Assembly: GCF_020283565.1 (NCBI RefSeq)
Contig: NC_060065.1
Location: forward strand, 23,920,409-23,984,408
From: Trifolium pratense
Lineage: Eukaryota > Streptophyta > Magnoliopsida > Fabales > Fabaceae
Direction of reading: 5' to 3'
DNA length: 64,000 bases
The position numbers and the translations under genes were made by a program. The notes beneath the pieces are model-generated. The model worked only from the letters and a program-made list of their open reading frames with translations. It had not been told where the DNA came from and did not search any database. Position 1 is the first letter of the stretch. Every line of letters begins with the position of its first letter. This document shows positions 25,050 through 36,715 of this stretch, one piece after another.

Positions 25050-26042
25050 TCATGCATCTGGCTCTGAGCCCCACAAGGCGAACACCTTCCCTTTCACCGG
25101 AGTAGCATCTCGTGTCCTCCATGGTTTGTCACACTCAGTACTAATATGGCCTGGCTCTGAACAATTAAAACAAATCACGGGATTTTTACACTCATTTGCA
25201 AAATGTCCCGGCTTTCCACATTTATAACATTTCAGATTCTCCGCCTTGCACTCGGCGATCTTGTGTCCTGTCTCGCCACACCTATAGCAACGGCCTCCCC
25301 CACTTGTGTCATGCCCATCAGTAGTCTTCTGCTTACCTTCCTGATCTACTTTCGGCTTGTCATATGGTTTGCTGCGATTCTGGCCCGCATTCTTCTTGTC
25401 GCTCAAGGCCTTGTAGTGGTTGCTCTTAGCTTTGTTATCTTCTTCATAGATCCGACTCTTATTGACCAAGGTAGCAAACTGACGGAGCTCTTGATATCCA
25501 ATACCTGCCTTGATCTCTGGTTGCAAGCCATTCTCGAATTTGACGCACTTCGACCTCTCGTTCTCAACATTGTTGTAGTGGGGACAATATCTTATCAGGT
25601 CTTCAAATTTGGCAGCATATTCGGCCACCGACATAGTACCTTGGCTCAGCCCCAAGAATTCCATCTCTTTCTTGCTCTGAACATCAGCAGGGAAGTACTT
25701 TTCCAAGAAGGCCCCTTTGAACCCGGCCCAAGTGATTAGGATGCCTGCCGCTTGCATTCTCTGTCGCGCGTTGCCCCACCAGCGGTCAGCCTCCCCCTTC
25801 AACATATGGGTTGCCAATGTCACCCTCTGTGCGTCTGTCGACGCCATAGCCCTGAATATTCTTTCAATCTCCTGAAGCCAATCCTGTGCACCCTCAGGAT
25901 CATACATCCCTTTGAACGTGGGAGGGTTATTCTTCAAAAATCTATCCAGCCTCTCTTCCTCCGCATTACCCTGAATATTCCCAAAGGCCTGGGCAATATT
26001 GTTCAACGCGTTTGCAATAGCAAGGTCATTACGTCCGGCCAT
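25050..26042 (-). CDS. Gag polyprotein of the TR-GAG element
   Basis: An intact 330-residue ORF read from the internal methionine at 26042 (MAGRNDLAIANALNN), preferred over an in-frame ATG nine codons upstream because Gag proteins of this group start this way. The retrotransposon gag/capsid domain lies at about residues 40-190 (NPPTFKGMYDPEGAQDWLQE, LKGEADRWWGNA, FLEKYFPADVQSKKEMEFL). A basic linker and three CCHC zinc knuckles follow (CYRCGETGHKIAEC, CYKCGKPGHFANEC, CFNCSEPGHISTEC). Gag packages the element RNA into virus-like particles in the cytoplasm; the knuckles bind RNA. The type resembles Tekay/Del chromovirus Gag. No protease, RT or integrase follows. Confidence 0.9.
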   Translation of the reverse strand: MAGRNDLAIANALNNIAQAFGNIQGNAEEERLDRFLKNNPPTFKGMYDPEGAQDWLQEIERIFRAMASTDAQRVTLATHMLKGEADRWWGNARQRMQAAGILITWAGFKGAFLEKYFPADVQSKKEMEFLGLSQGTMSVAEYAAKFEDLIRYCPHYNNVENERSKCVKFENGLQPEIKAGIGYQELRQFATLVNKSRIYEEDNKAKSNHYKALSDKKNAGQNRSKPYDKPKVDQEGKQKTTDGHDTSGGGRCYRCGETGHKIAECKAENLKCYKCGKPGHFANECKNPVICFNCSEPGHISTECDKPWRTRDATPVKGKVFALWGSEPDA

Positions 26043-26106
26043 TTCTCCACACAAAACCCTGAAAATCAAAAGTTAGAAATGATACGACTTGGTCCGATTG
26101 GACCGA

Positions 26107-26121
26107 CCTGCTCTGATACCA
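26107..26121 (-). other. Primer-binding site of the TR-GAG element
   Basis: Minus-strand TGGTATCAGAGCAGG lies three bases inside the 5' LTR, complementary to initiator methionine tRNA. Confidence 0.85.
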
Positions 26122-26124
26122 AGT

Positions 26125-26787
26125 TGTAACACCCTTAATTTTTACCCTTTAATTTTATTTGTAAAATGTATCTTTAATAAAAATGCAGCGGAAACAAACT
26201 CATAAACAAAACTAATTTGTCCGAAAGATTCAAATTACTAAGGTAAACACCACGGTTCAATTTAAAAATTCGTAAAGCAATAAATCAACTAAAATAAAAT
26301 TTAGAGTTCCCCCATAGGACTCCCTAGCAGAGCGACTCAATTATTGAAAACGCAAAAGGAAGACAACTCCTAATGCCATCTCCGGACTCTCAGCTAAGCA
26401 TCATTGTTTACCTGAAAAACCTACGATTGCACATCGTAGGGGCGAACCAGAAAAGGGGTGAGTAACAACGTCACACAATTAACTGAATTCTATAGTAATA
26501 TAAGACGTAGCCAAACACATAGTAACAACAAGCAACATATTATCCTTTTGGACGACTGAATACTCACACAACACAACTCTTAGATACCACAACTCAACAA
26601 GCTAATACACACGCGCTACCAACGATTCATCAACTTCATTGCTACATCATTACTACACCATTATAAATATATAATTCGATATCATTATGACATCTTTGCT
26701 ACCTCATGACTACCTCATAATAATAATAATAATATATACGACATCATTTTGATATCTTTACTACCTCATGACTACCTCATAATAATA

Positions 26788-26824
<37 letters not shown>

Positions 26825-28480
26825 TACTTCAACAACATTATAATCATTATAATATTATAATTCAACATCGTTATTAATAATATAGCTCAACACTTATTAA
26901 TAACCAACTACAACAACATGACTAAAACGACACTACTACTAATAACGAACAACGATTTAAGACAACACCAACGATAGTCCAATATTAGTCAAACTAATTA
27001 GTTTACTCTTTTTAACAGCGACCGACCAATACCCGAAACAGCCCCGACTCAAGTAATTTAATTAAAAACTGATTTGCAATTTTAGTTAGAAAATTAACTC
27101 AATTTAATAGACAACAATTATGAAATAATTTCAAATCTAGGTACCAGAGAGAGTGAATCACACTAAAGGTTTCTAAATATTCAAAATACTGTACATAATT
27201 TTTTTGGGAAATTTTCACGAAATTATAATATTTTTAATCACATTTTTACTCTAAATAATTAATTAAAAATAGCTACGAGTGTCCAACAATTATCAAAGTG
27301 GTACCAAAATTTGCGTAAAATTATTTACTATTTTACTGTAAAAAGAAATAAAACAATTGGAGTCCCCTAAAGGGCTCACGCGCCACCACTCTCCGGGGCT
27401 GCGACTGGGCGAAGGGAAGTGACACTGTTCACCTGCTTCTTCACCCGATTTGCTGTAAAACGGGTCGTTCGACCCGGAATCCGACCCGGTTATTTCTCTC
27501 TCGTTTCTCAACGATATTCAACGTTCTATATATCGTTTTGATCATCGTTCGATTTTAAAGAGATACCTATAATTATTTTTAAAATTCGGCAATTGAATCG
27601 CATGTAAAAAGAGGGTCCAAGCTATCTTTAAAATTGAACAACAACCTCTTATATGGACGTTCAAAGTCCAACCCAAGATTATCCTAGTTACTTCTATAAA
27701 CTAGTTTAGACACCCAAATCATCATGGGAACAGTGGCTTGTATGTTAGTAACACAAAATCTTAGTTTACTAAAATTGTGGTGTTTAAAGTTTTCTTCCTT
27801 TTCTTTTCCTTTCTATAAAAATGACAACACCCTTATTGGCAACTCATTCAAACTTAACAGCACATAGGACGCGATTTTTCAAACACAACACACAAGAGCA
27901 ACAATATCATATGGTGATTGGAAAGCAACCAATACGCATAGTAGCAACAACAACACAACAACAATAACACTAGCAATTAATAATAAGACGACCGCATTCA
28001 TAAAACTATAAATCTACAATTCCCTAAGTGAGTTGAACAAACCCCTTACCTGTCTAGTAGTGATCTCCGTGGTTTTTCTCCTCTTTCTTTCTCTCGTGAA
28101 TCCTCTCTTTTCTTCTCTATTTTATTTTTCTGTTTCGGTAAAATAGTGGGCAATCCTAATTTGTCACTACTTTAGCCTATTTATAAAAAAAAACTAGGTT
28201 ATTTTATGTCTCCAAGTTATAAGGATTTTGTTTTATTATTTAATATTTATTATTATTTTATTACCTCCCAATGCATGCTACAAGGCCCAATTTCTCTAAC
28301 TACTTCTAAATCATTTATTTTCCTACTTATGTACTTCAAATTTCCGTCAACTAATTATTTAACATGCTAAAATAATTAGATAATCACGCAAACACATCTA
28401 AACCATTAATTCCTAACAAAATAGACAAGGATTAACTAAATTCTAAATAAACGAATAATTCTAAAAGTCGGGGCGTTACA
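26125..28480 (-). repeat. 5' LTR of the TR-GAG element
   Basis: 2,356 bp. As the upstream LTR in the direction of transcription it carries the active promoter copy. Confidence 0.9.
28176..28185 (-). promoter_or_regulatory. TATA box of the TR-GAG 5' LTR
   Basis: Minus-strand TATAAATAGG is a textbook plant TATA box. It is repeated at 24700-24709 in the 3' LTR. Confidence 0.6.
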
Positions 28481-28485
28481 GAACT

Positions 28486-29520
28486 TTTAAAATACCGCCG
28501 AAAATGGGACTCTAAATTATTCTTCAATGGAGATGGACCTCTAAATTTCCAGACAAACGGGGATAGGACTCTTATTACCAGAAAGGATGTGACTATAAAT
28601 TACCTGCAAAGATAGAACTCCAAATTATCTGTCAATTAGATGGGCCTCTGAACTGCCAGCGAGGATGGGACTCCGAAACAAAACCTAATAGTGTGAGACT
28701 CTGAAAATATCAAATAGGATGGAACTCCGAAAATATCGAATAAGGATAGGACTCTGAAAATACTAAATAGGGTAAGACTCCGAAAATTTCAAATAAGGAT
28801 GAGACTCCGAAAAAACCAAATAGTATGGGCCTCCGAAAAAAACCAAATAGGATGAGACTCCGAAAATTTCAAATAAGGATGGGACTCTGAAAAAAGAAAA
28901 AAAACAAATAGTGTGGGACTTCGAAAAAACCAAATAGTGTGGGACTCCGATAATATCAAATAGGATGGGACTCCGAAAATTTCAAATATGGATGAGACTC
29001 CGAAAAAAACCAAATAGCTAGTGTGGGACTCTGAAAAAAAACCAAATAGTGCAGGCCTCCGAAAATATCAAATAGGATGGGACTCCGAAAATTTCAAATA
29101 TGGATGGGACTCTGAAAAAAACCAAATAGTGTGGGACTCCGAAAAAACCAAATTGTGTGGGCCTCCGAAAATTTCAAATATGGATGGGACTCCGATAAAA
29201 ACCAAATTGTGTGGGCCTCCGAAAATTTCAAATATGGATGGGACTCCGAAAAAACCAAATAGTGTGGGCCTCCGAAAAAACTAAATAGTGTGGGCCTCCA
29301 AAAAAACCAAATAGTGTGGGACTCCGAAAATTTCAAATATGGATGGGACTCTGGAAAAACTGAATAAGGATGGAACTCTGAAAATGCTAAATAGGGTAGA
29401 ACTCTAAAATTTGACATAGGGTAGGATTCCGCAACTCTCGAATTGGGTAGGACTCTGGAAACGCCAAATTAGGATGGAACTCTTAAACATCAAATTGGGT
29501 AGGACTCTGGTTTGCCATAT
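28486..29520. repeat. Minisatellite 1 in the Ogre-like 3' region (GGGACTCCGAAAA type)
   Basis: Irregular units of about 25-60 bp built from GGGACTCCGAAAA plus either CCAAATAGTGTG or TTTCAAATATGGAT. More than 20 copies with graded decay toward both edges. ORFs across it are a by-product of the periodic sequence. Confidence 0.9.
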
Positions 29521-29960
29521 ATGATCGAACTTTTGATTTGCTGTATAAGATCAAACTTGATTTGTTTGCCGCATAAGATCGGACTTTTGGTTTTGGAAAA
29601 TGCCAATGAAGACTGGACTTTTGATCACCAACGAAGATTGGTTCTTGACGAAGATTAGTTCTGGAAAATGCCAGCGAAGATTGGACTTTGATTACCAATG
29701 AAGATTGGTTTTAAGAATTGCCAACAAAGACTGGGCTTTGGATTACCAACTAAGATTGGTTTTAGGATTTGCCAGCGAAGACTGGACTTTGGATTACCAA
29801 TGAAGATTGGTTTTGGAAAATGCCAGCGAAGACTGGATTTTGATTACCAACGAAGATTGGTTTTAAGAATTGCCAGCGAAGACTGGGCTTTGGATTACCA
29901 ACGAAGATTGGTAGCCAATGAAGATTGAGCTTTAGTTTGCCAACAAAGATTGAAACTTGA
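29521..29960. repeat. Minisatellite 2 (GCGAAGACTGG / CGAAGATTGG type)
   Basis: Alternating half-units, CCAGCGAAGACTGGACTTT and ATTACCAACGAAGATTGGTT, repeat about every 55-60 bp. Related units resume beyond the solo LTR at about 34385-34460, so the array was interrupted by that insertion. Confidence 0.85.
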
Positions 29961-29984
29961 TAAGACTTGGAAGATGGGCCCCTG

Positions 29985-30280
29985 GAATTTCCATACGCGT
30001 ATGAGCCGGGCAAAGGTTGACTATCGTCAGTGTATGAACCGAACAAGGATATATTGTCGTAGGGGTATGAACCAGACAATGGTAAATTTTCATGCTCACC
30101 GGTGTATGAACCAAACAAGGGTATGATGTCATCGGTGTATGAACCGGATAAGGATTGATTGTTGTCAGTGTATGAACCAGACAGGGGTAGCTTTCATTGG
30201 TGTAAGAACCGAACAAGGGTATAATGTCATTGGTGTATGAACGAGACTAGGATTGATTGATTGTTTGTTTACTAGGGAAA
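29985..30280. repeat. Minisatellite 3 (GTGTATGAACC type)
   Basis: Seven or so units of about 40 bp with core GGTGTATGAACCGAACAAGG and a variable ATGTCAT or TTGTCGT spacer. Confidence 0.85.
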
Positions 30281-30285
30281 CTAAT

Positions 30286-33200
30286 TGTAACACCCCGTTT
30301 TTCAAAGCATAAAAAGGGGTATTATTTTTTATTTTTTAAAACAACACGCTTAAATAAAATGGCGCGCGTGAACGCCCGCAGCTATCTCGGCAATTCGTCA
30401 TTCAATAGAAAATAAATATAACATCAACACATTATATTACAGGGCTTCCTCGAAGCAAAGTGTGTACCTGAATAATTTACATACGGCGGATACATTAAGT
30501 TCATCAACCAAAAGATACGAGTTATGAACCGAATATATCACAAGGCCAAAAGGCACTAAACATGTCTGAGTATAAATGTATAAGACATACAGTCATCCAA
30601 AATACAAACTAGGCCCTAAGCCTAACCAAAATGTAGCCTAACAAGTGCTAACATCTACTCTCCGGCATAATCCACAAAGTCCTCGCCGTCCACACGACCC
30701 ACAGTCTCAGAAGGAAAATCATCGCCTAGGGGGTAACCCGTTCACCACAATCGACAGACAAAGCAAGGGTCACCAACTGGAAACACATATACAAATACCA
30801 AACAAACAAATACTAACGGAGAAAGCTCTTTAAACACATAGACATTCCCACCAACGGGCTCATATAAACCAAAGCATAAAAGCCTAATGCAAACCTCTAA
30901 TGCAATGAATGCGACAACCCCCACTGGTCTCGCTAACCTCTAACACAACAAATGCGACGACCGCCACTGGTCTCACACACCCAAACACTCGTACAAAAAT
31001 TAATACAATCCATAAGGATTAAGGTGGATCCACTCCCGCAATCACACCCCATGGTCCACTCCCGCAACCATGTTCCTACTAAAAAGTTAATCAATAAAAT
31101 CTCGAAGGATTTAAGGTGGATCCACTCCCGCAATCACACCCCATGGTCCACTCCCGCAACCACGTACTGAGGATCAATAAAACCACGAAGGGTTAAGGTG
31201 GATTCACTCCCGCAATCGCACCTCATGGTCCACTCCCGCAACCAAGTATTGAACTCAATAAAACCCCGCAAAAATTAAGGTGGATCCACTCCCGCAATCA
31301 CACCTCGTGGCCCACCCCCGCAACCACGTATTGAACTCAACAAGAATCCCGTAGGATTAAGGTGGATCCACTCCCGCAATCACACCTCGTAAAATCCCTC
31401 AAACATTTGGGTGGATCCGCTCCCGCAATCACAACCCGGGGTCCACTCCCGCAACCACCTCTTACCATGGACGCATGAGCATACGATACCCTTATCTATA
31501 CCAATGCAACAACAATACATATATTATCACAATCATATGTAATCTCCCAACAAGCATGTCAACACATATATTTCATCAAATACTATGTCAGACAAGTAAC
31601 CTCATGTATTCATCACGAACTCATATCGAGAATACATAATACAAACATGCCAAGCACTCACAAATAGTGCACAAACAAACACACAAAGCATTCACAACAA
31701 CAAGCATACAACTACGCTATCGACGGAATTTAATACGGAAGTAAGAAGGTGCCCTTACCTTGGCAAGCTCCAATTTCAAACAACTTCGAACAATTCTACA
31801 CTTTCGCGCGCCCTAAAATAAGCAGCGTACAATCCATAAGTTTCTCCCAAAATATCTCAACGAAACTAAACCTATCAACAAAGGTCTAGAGGTGTCTAAG
31901 GCACTTCCTAACACTCTCGGATTGTGTTTTCGAGTCCTCCCCATAGTGATTAAAAATTCCCGAAGTTAAATACACTATTTTTCACAAAACAAACACATTT
32001 TCGACAAAATAGTTTTCAAACTAAAATGACCATAACTAATTCAACTCTTGTCCGATCGAGACGAACCATACGCCAAATTCATCGTCTCGAAAAGACGGAT
32101 CGAATGGTTAAGTTTTGAGGGAACTGAAACAATTTTAAATGGACGAAAATGCCCCTGCACAGTTCGTCCAGAATTGAGAAATCAAGGCATTCTCCCACAA
32201 ATTTTCATTTTCAAAGCATACCATTGCTCTCTATGGTTTTAAACTTCAAAGGACACTTTCATACACTACCAAAACACTTGAAAACAACCTAAAAATTTTA
32301 CGAAAATATCTCGACAAAATAATCGAGTTTTTCTTGCGTCGCAAGTTTCAAGTTTTTCTTTCCAAATACAATCCTATAATCAAACTTTGACCCACCTATG
32401 ATCATTTCATCAAAGCATGCTCATTTTTCACAAAATTGTGGACTTAGAAAAATTTCACAATTTTCCCCCCCCACACAAGCTCTAGGTTCTGCCCTTGAAA
32501 AACAAAGTGGCCCTTCCGCTCAAAATTTTTCGCTTCCGAGGGCATGGTAATATCCCATAATACCCCCGAGTTACTAATCCAAGCCCCAAAAAATTTTCCG
32601 GGCAAAGCCTCAAATTTCGAAAATTCAATTTTAGGTTCTTTAACACACATACAACACTAAAACCATTTTTTTCCCAAAAATTTTTGCATGGTAATTCGCC
32701 CTAGGCCACTATTGTGCCTCCCTCAAAGCCCTGACAAATTTTGAAACCTCTCCCACACTTTTCCGAAATTTCTCATGACCAAAAGTTTTGAAAATAAGGA
32801 CCACACTCAAAATTTTCCAATGCAAAGTCCTAGCTAGCATCTATTAGTTCACATGGCCATGGAATTGATCAACCAAACCACTTTGAGCATCAAAACAAAA
32901 GTTTCTAAAAATATGTTCATAAAATCCTCAAGAACACACTCAAAATTATTTTTCCTTGTTTCACAAAATTAAAGCCATAATCTAACATCCATTTCTCTAC
33001 TAAGCTCATAAACAACACCAAAAATAAAAGCACAACACAAATTTTTAAAGTTATGAGCAATTCAAATCAATTTTTCAAACCCTAACAAAAGATTTCATGA
33101 AAGTTTTAATCACCATGGAAATCAACATGTGCCAAGCTTAAACAAGCTTATAAACTACTCCTAAACACTTCCCTAGAACCACAAACAACCAAAACTAATT

Positions 33201-34102
33201 TCTAGAAAACTAATTCTCAAGAACATAACCCAAAAATTCCTAGAATCATGAGTTTTAACCAAGCAAAAGAAAGGAGAAGACTAGTTACCTTAAGTGAAGT
33301 GATTCCCTTAGCAAGTCTAGGTTCCAAAGAGCTTGAAAAGGAAGGATTTGATGATGAAATGAAAATTTGGTGAAGATATGAAAATGGGGGATGGCTTCAC
33401 GGTTTGGAGAGGAAGAGAAATGGAAAAATTCAGATTTTTCTAAGTCCCCAAAGAAGCTAAACCTCCTTACTATACATTGGTCTTGGTCATTCCTAGCCAT
33501 TGGATCAAAAGTGCAACTAAAGCCATGAAAAACCCTCACCATTGGATCAAGCAAATCCCATCCACTTTAGATATTCTCATATGGTTCTAAAAGTCTTCGC
33601 CTCACAGACGAGTCACGCTTCGGTTACGGACCAAACTTGCACAGACAGAAAATCTAAAACCTAAAAGTCCTCCGTAAACGATTTCCAAAACTTATCGCCG
33701 AATCTTTTTCCGCGACTGTAATTTTCTTCCCTAACTCTTAAAAATATTCCCAGGTCATATCCTAACTCGCGCAGATATATAAATCCTCCATCTAAAATTT
33801 TACTGAATTCTGAAACCGTAAAATTTTACGTCAGCGGGTAAAATTTCTACTCGTTTTTCCAAAAGCGAGAATAATCCAAAACTCGTCATTCTGAATTTGC
33901 ATAAACCTTCTCATACATAAAAGAGGATTACAACCCAAAAGTCTGTGCCTTTCCAGCGCACGAGCACAAAACAGACTCCATCTCAGCAAAAATCCTATTA
34001 TTGCGACGATACTCACAAAAACACTTAACCAAAAACCCTAAATTCCTTAGCCATTACTTATTTTCTTCACGCAAAAGGTACTGTGGAATTACGGGTCTTA
34101 CA
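30286..34102 (-). mobile_element. Solo LTR (3,817 bp), family LTR-C
   Basis: On the minus strand it runs TGTAAGACCCGTAATTCC (34102) to AACGGGGTGTTACA (30286). Both flanks are CTAAT (30281-30285, 34103-34107), so it is a complete insertion reduced to one LTR by recombination. It matches the LTR at 39146-42398 on the opposite strand, for example the block GCCCGGAAAATTTTTTGGGG at about 32588-32607 and 40622-40641. No coding sequence is seen. Confidence 0.9.
30950..31470 (-). repeat. Minisatellite in the solo LTR (ACTCCCGCAA type)
   Basis: Units of about 80-95 bp with core GGTGGATCCACTCCCGCAAT on the plus strand, then TGGTCCACTCCCGCAACCA, about six copies. The sister LTR at 39146 has an unrelated minisatellite at the same place (41527-41720). 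Confidence 0.85.
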
Positions 34103-34107
34103 CTAAT

Positions 34108-36715
34108 GAGTCACCTTAGGACAAGAACCCCTCTTGATGGTAGCAATGGACTTTTGACAAAGAACTAACTGGACTCCCTTGAGTGGTCACAAAATGCTTG
34201 TTTATGCCATATGTGCATGATTTTTGGATGCAAGGTATTTTGTTGATGCACTTTTGATGCATGATATGAATGTATGTTATGTGAAATGCGTGATCGATGC
34301 ATGAAATGCCGACAAAGACCAGGCTTTAGGGATGCCAATTGTTGTTGGGCTTAGTTGATGTTTATGGATATTTGGCTTTGATTTGTCAACGAAGATTGAA
34401 CTTTTGATTTGCCAATGAAGATTGGGCTTCTGGTTTGCCAATGAAGATTGGGCTTCTAGGTGAAAGTGGTTTCACTTTATTGGAAAATTTGGAAGTCTTG
34501 AAATGCAAGTATGATGCTAGATGTGTGAATGACATGTTAAGATATGCCCTAATGGATGCAGTTTGATGCATTGTTTTATGCTAGAGAAATTTAAGCATGA
34601 TTGATGCAAGACTCATAAAAAATAATGGATGCAGTATGATGCATGATTTGATTCTAGAGTAATGCAAGTATGAATGATGTAAGATGCATGGTTATGGTTT
34701 GAATGTTTTAAAAAGTTTCCCCATGGTGGGGAATGAATGGGTTGAGAAGGTTTTTTCTTTTTTCTTTGCTAGCATGATTCTCCGACACTCATGTTGAACT
34801 CAATAATTATTGATGCACGACCAAGTTTAGTTGAGCAGCTTGAAAGTATGGAGAGGAATTTCCCCTGTTGTAGCTCATTTTGCCCTTTTTGTTTTTCTCT
34901 TTATATATTTTTTTGAAAACATCCCTAACTTTTGCCTGGACCGCTCTTTCGAGTTTTCAGTCCACCGGGAGAATATTTCCTTTTTTGGTGCCCCTAATTT
35001 TTGCCTGGACCGCCTTTTCAGGTTTTCGATCCACCGGGACGCTCTCTATTGCCTAAGTCGCCCTTTTGAGTTTTCGACTTAGCGAGCATTTTTTTTTACA
35101 TCTCTTTTCTTTGGGCCTTGTATTTTGGCTGCATCAAACTGTGAGCGAAGACTCTTCTTCATCCCTGGGGTGATAAACACATGTTGCCCTGGTATTTGAA
35201 TCCTTGAACGGCATGCCCCAGATTAAATCATTGACCCAGACTGCCCCCAATACTTGATGTTGAAAAATGTGCCCTTGATTGATTAGACCTTTGAAGGTTT
35301 GATCCATCCTTAGAAACATTTTGGCCTCAATCAACAAGATTTTCGGATAATCTGCCCCTTGATTATAAGGATGTACTCTTGATTAGCAAGACCCCTAGGT
35401 GATTTGCCCCTTGTTAGGTGATTTTCCCCTTTTAATCAGACCCTTGTTGAAATTTCCTCAATGCTAAGTATTGATTTGTGAGTGAAATTGTTTCTTTTGA
35501 GAAGTAATTTTAATGCAACTCACATGCAAGTTTTTTGAAATCGGATAATGTTACAAGGAACATGATAGAAAGAAAATGATTAGCAATGATTCACAAAAAT
35601 GAGGAGTCTGTTTAACAACAATTTTGCTGAGTATATGCTTTCATAGTTAACCTAGCTTCAATTAGCTCTTTTGAGGGTTATAACGTGGCCTGGTTCACGG
35701 TTTTTGAAAAAAGGATTATAAGGCTCAAAATTTTATTTTATCCCGCCCGTTCTCCTTTGATGTCCTCCATTCCTAAATTCAATTAACTCAATGGATGCAA
35801 TCAGTTGGCAAGAGAATTTTGGTAGCTATGATGACCGAGGTAGATACAATGATCGAAGCACGGATGAAGTTTTTGAGGTGACAATCACTTTTTTTTCACA
35901 AGCTTGTTCCATTGTTTTTTTTTAATCCCTTACTTTTGCATGGACCATTTCTTTTGAATATGTGGTCCATCAGGATGCCCTAACTTTTGCCTAAGTCTCT
36001 TTTCAATTTTTCTTCATTCATTCATATTTACTTAGCGGGCTTTTTTTTTTGGAACAGCTCTTGTGAGATTTTACTTTTGATTTGAGAAGGTTGTGACTAC
36101 CACTTCAACTGTTTGTTTATACTCTCATTGTTTCCTCTATGTGCACGAGGAAAATGACCTGCTTAAACCTCTTATTGGAGTGATTAGATGTACTAAGTCT
36201 CTTGCATTATGATGCATCATCAAATTAATTGAAAGACTACCCTGCCCCTGGTTTAGATTAGTGGGTTTTTAGAAAAATAGAAAGAACACCGACTTCGGGC
36301 TCAAAGGGGTTGTCTACGGATTATCTCCTTATATCTCCAGTGTTTGGGGAGGCGAAACAATGCCTTACATCATCAGTTCGGTCTTACTAATAAAAGCATA
36401 TATCAACAAATTCAGTTATTTTATTTCGTCATCCTCATCCCAAGTTTGTTAACATGCGAGAAGTGAAATGGAAAAGCGAGTGATAACATAAGAAGAGAAT
36501 GAATATGAAAAGATGGATTCCAAAAACATGCATGCAAATTTTATTAAGAACACAATTCAAGAGTACATCATTAAGAAACAAATAAATACTTAGCAAGAAA
36601 GGAAGTACAACTAGAAATGAAAAGTCTATTGACTCTTTGGGTGGGCGAGCCTCCTTGTTGATCCACTGGCTTTAACGATGCCTTTTGACGTTCATGGACT
36701 TGTCAGGGTGAGGGG
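34108..36715 (-). mobile_element. Ogre-like 3' untranslated region, continuation
   Basis: Resumes after the solo LTR with minisatellite-2-like units and TGATGCATGA-rich sequence, then unique AT-rich sequence. No gag, pol or antisense ORF of recognisable type was found on either strand. The right limit is the LTR at 36716, which appears inserted here. Assignment to the same element as the LTR at 20407-22479 rests on the shared minisatellite and absence of another boundary. Confidence 0.5.
34930..36040. repeat. Hairpin-forming repeat blocks
   Basis: CCCTAACTTTTGCC-like leads are followed by short inverted repeats with T-rich loops: 34937-34941/34960-34964, 35006-35012/35027-35033, 35053-35060/35075-35082, 35940-35947/35963-35970 and 35991-35996/36030-36035. 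Stems are of two kinds, TGGACC-type and CTAAGT-type, which alternate. Confidence 0.6.

Larger units (their letters stand above)
22640..28480 (-). mobile_element. Complete TR-GAG-type LTR retrotransposon, 5.84 kb
   Basis: Two LTRs, 22640-25004 (3') and 26125-28480 (5'), both with TGTAACACCC and GGCGTTACA ends, enclose 1,120 bp that holds only gag. GAACT occurs on both outer flanks (22635-22639 and 28481-28485). PBS and polypurine tract are present. The LTRs differ by about 9 bp in an (AAT)n tract and by a G/A change (23456-region against 26932-region), so the insertion is recent. It sits inside the Ogre-like internal region. Without pol it must be moved by enzymes from another element. Confidence 0.9.

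Noticed and set aside
29021..29417. Overlapping ORFs on both strands (87 and 107 codons)
   Set aside because: They are translations of the minisatellite with periodic sequence and no start context; no coding support.
28486..30280. Regular repeats that might suggest a CRISPR array
   Set aside because: Units are irregular, spacers are repeated rather than unique, no cas genes, and the genome is eukaryotic. Minisatellites explain them.
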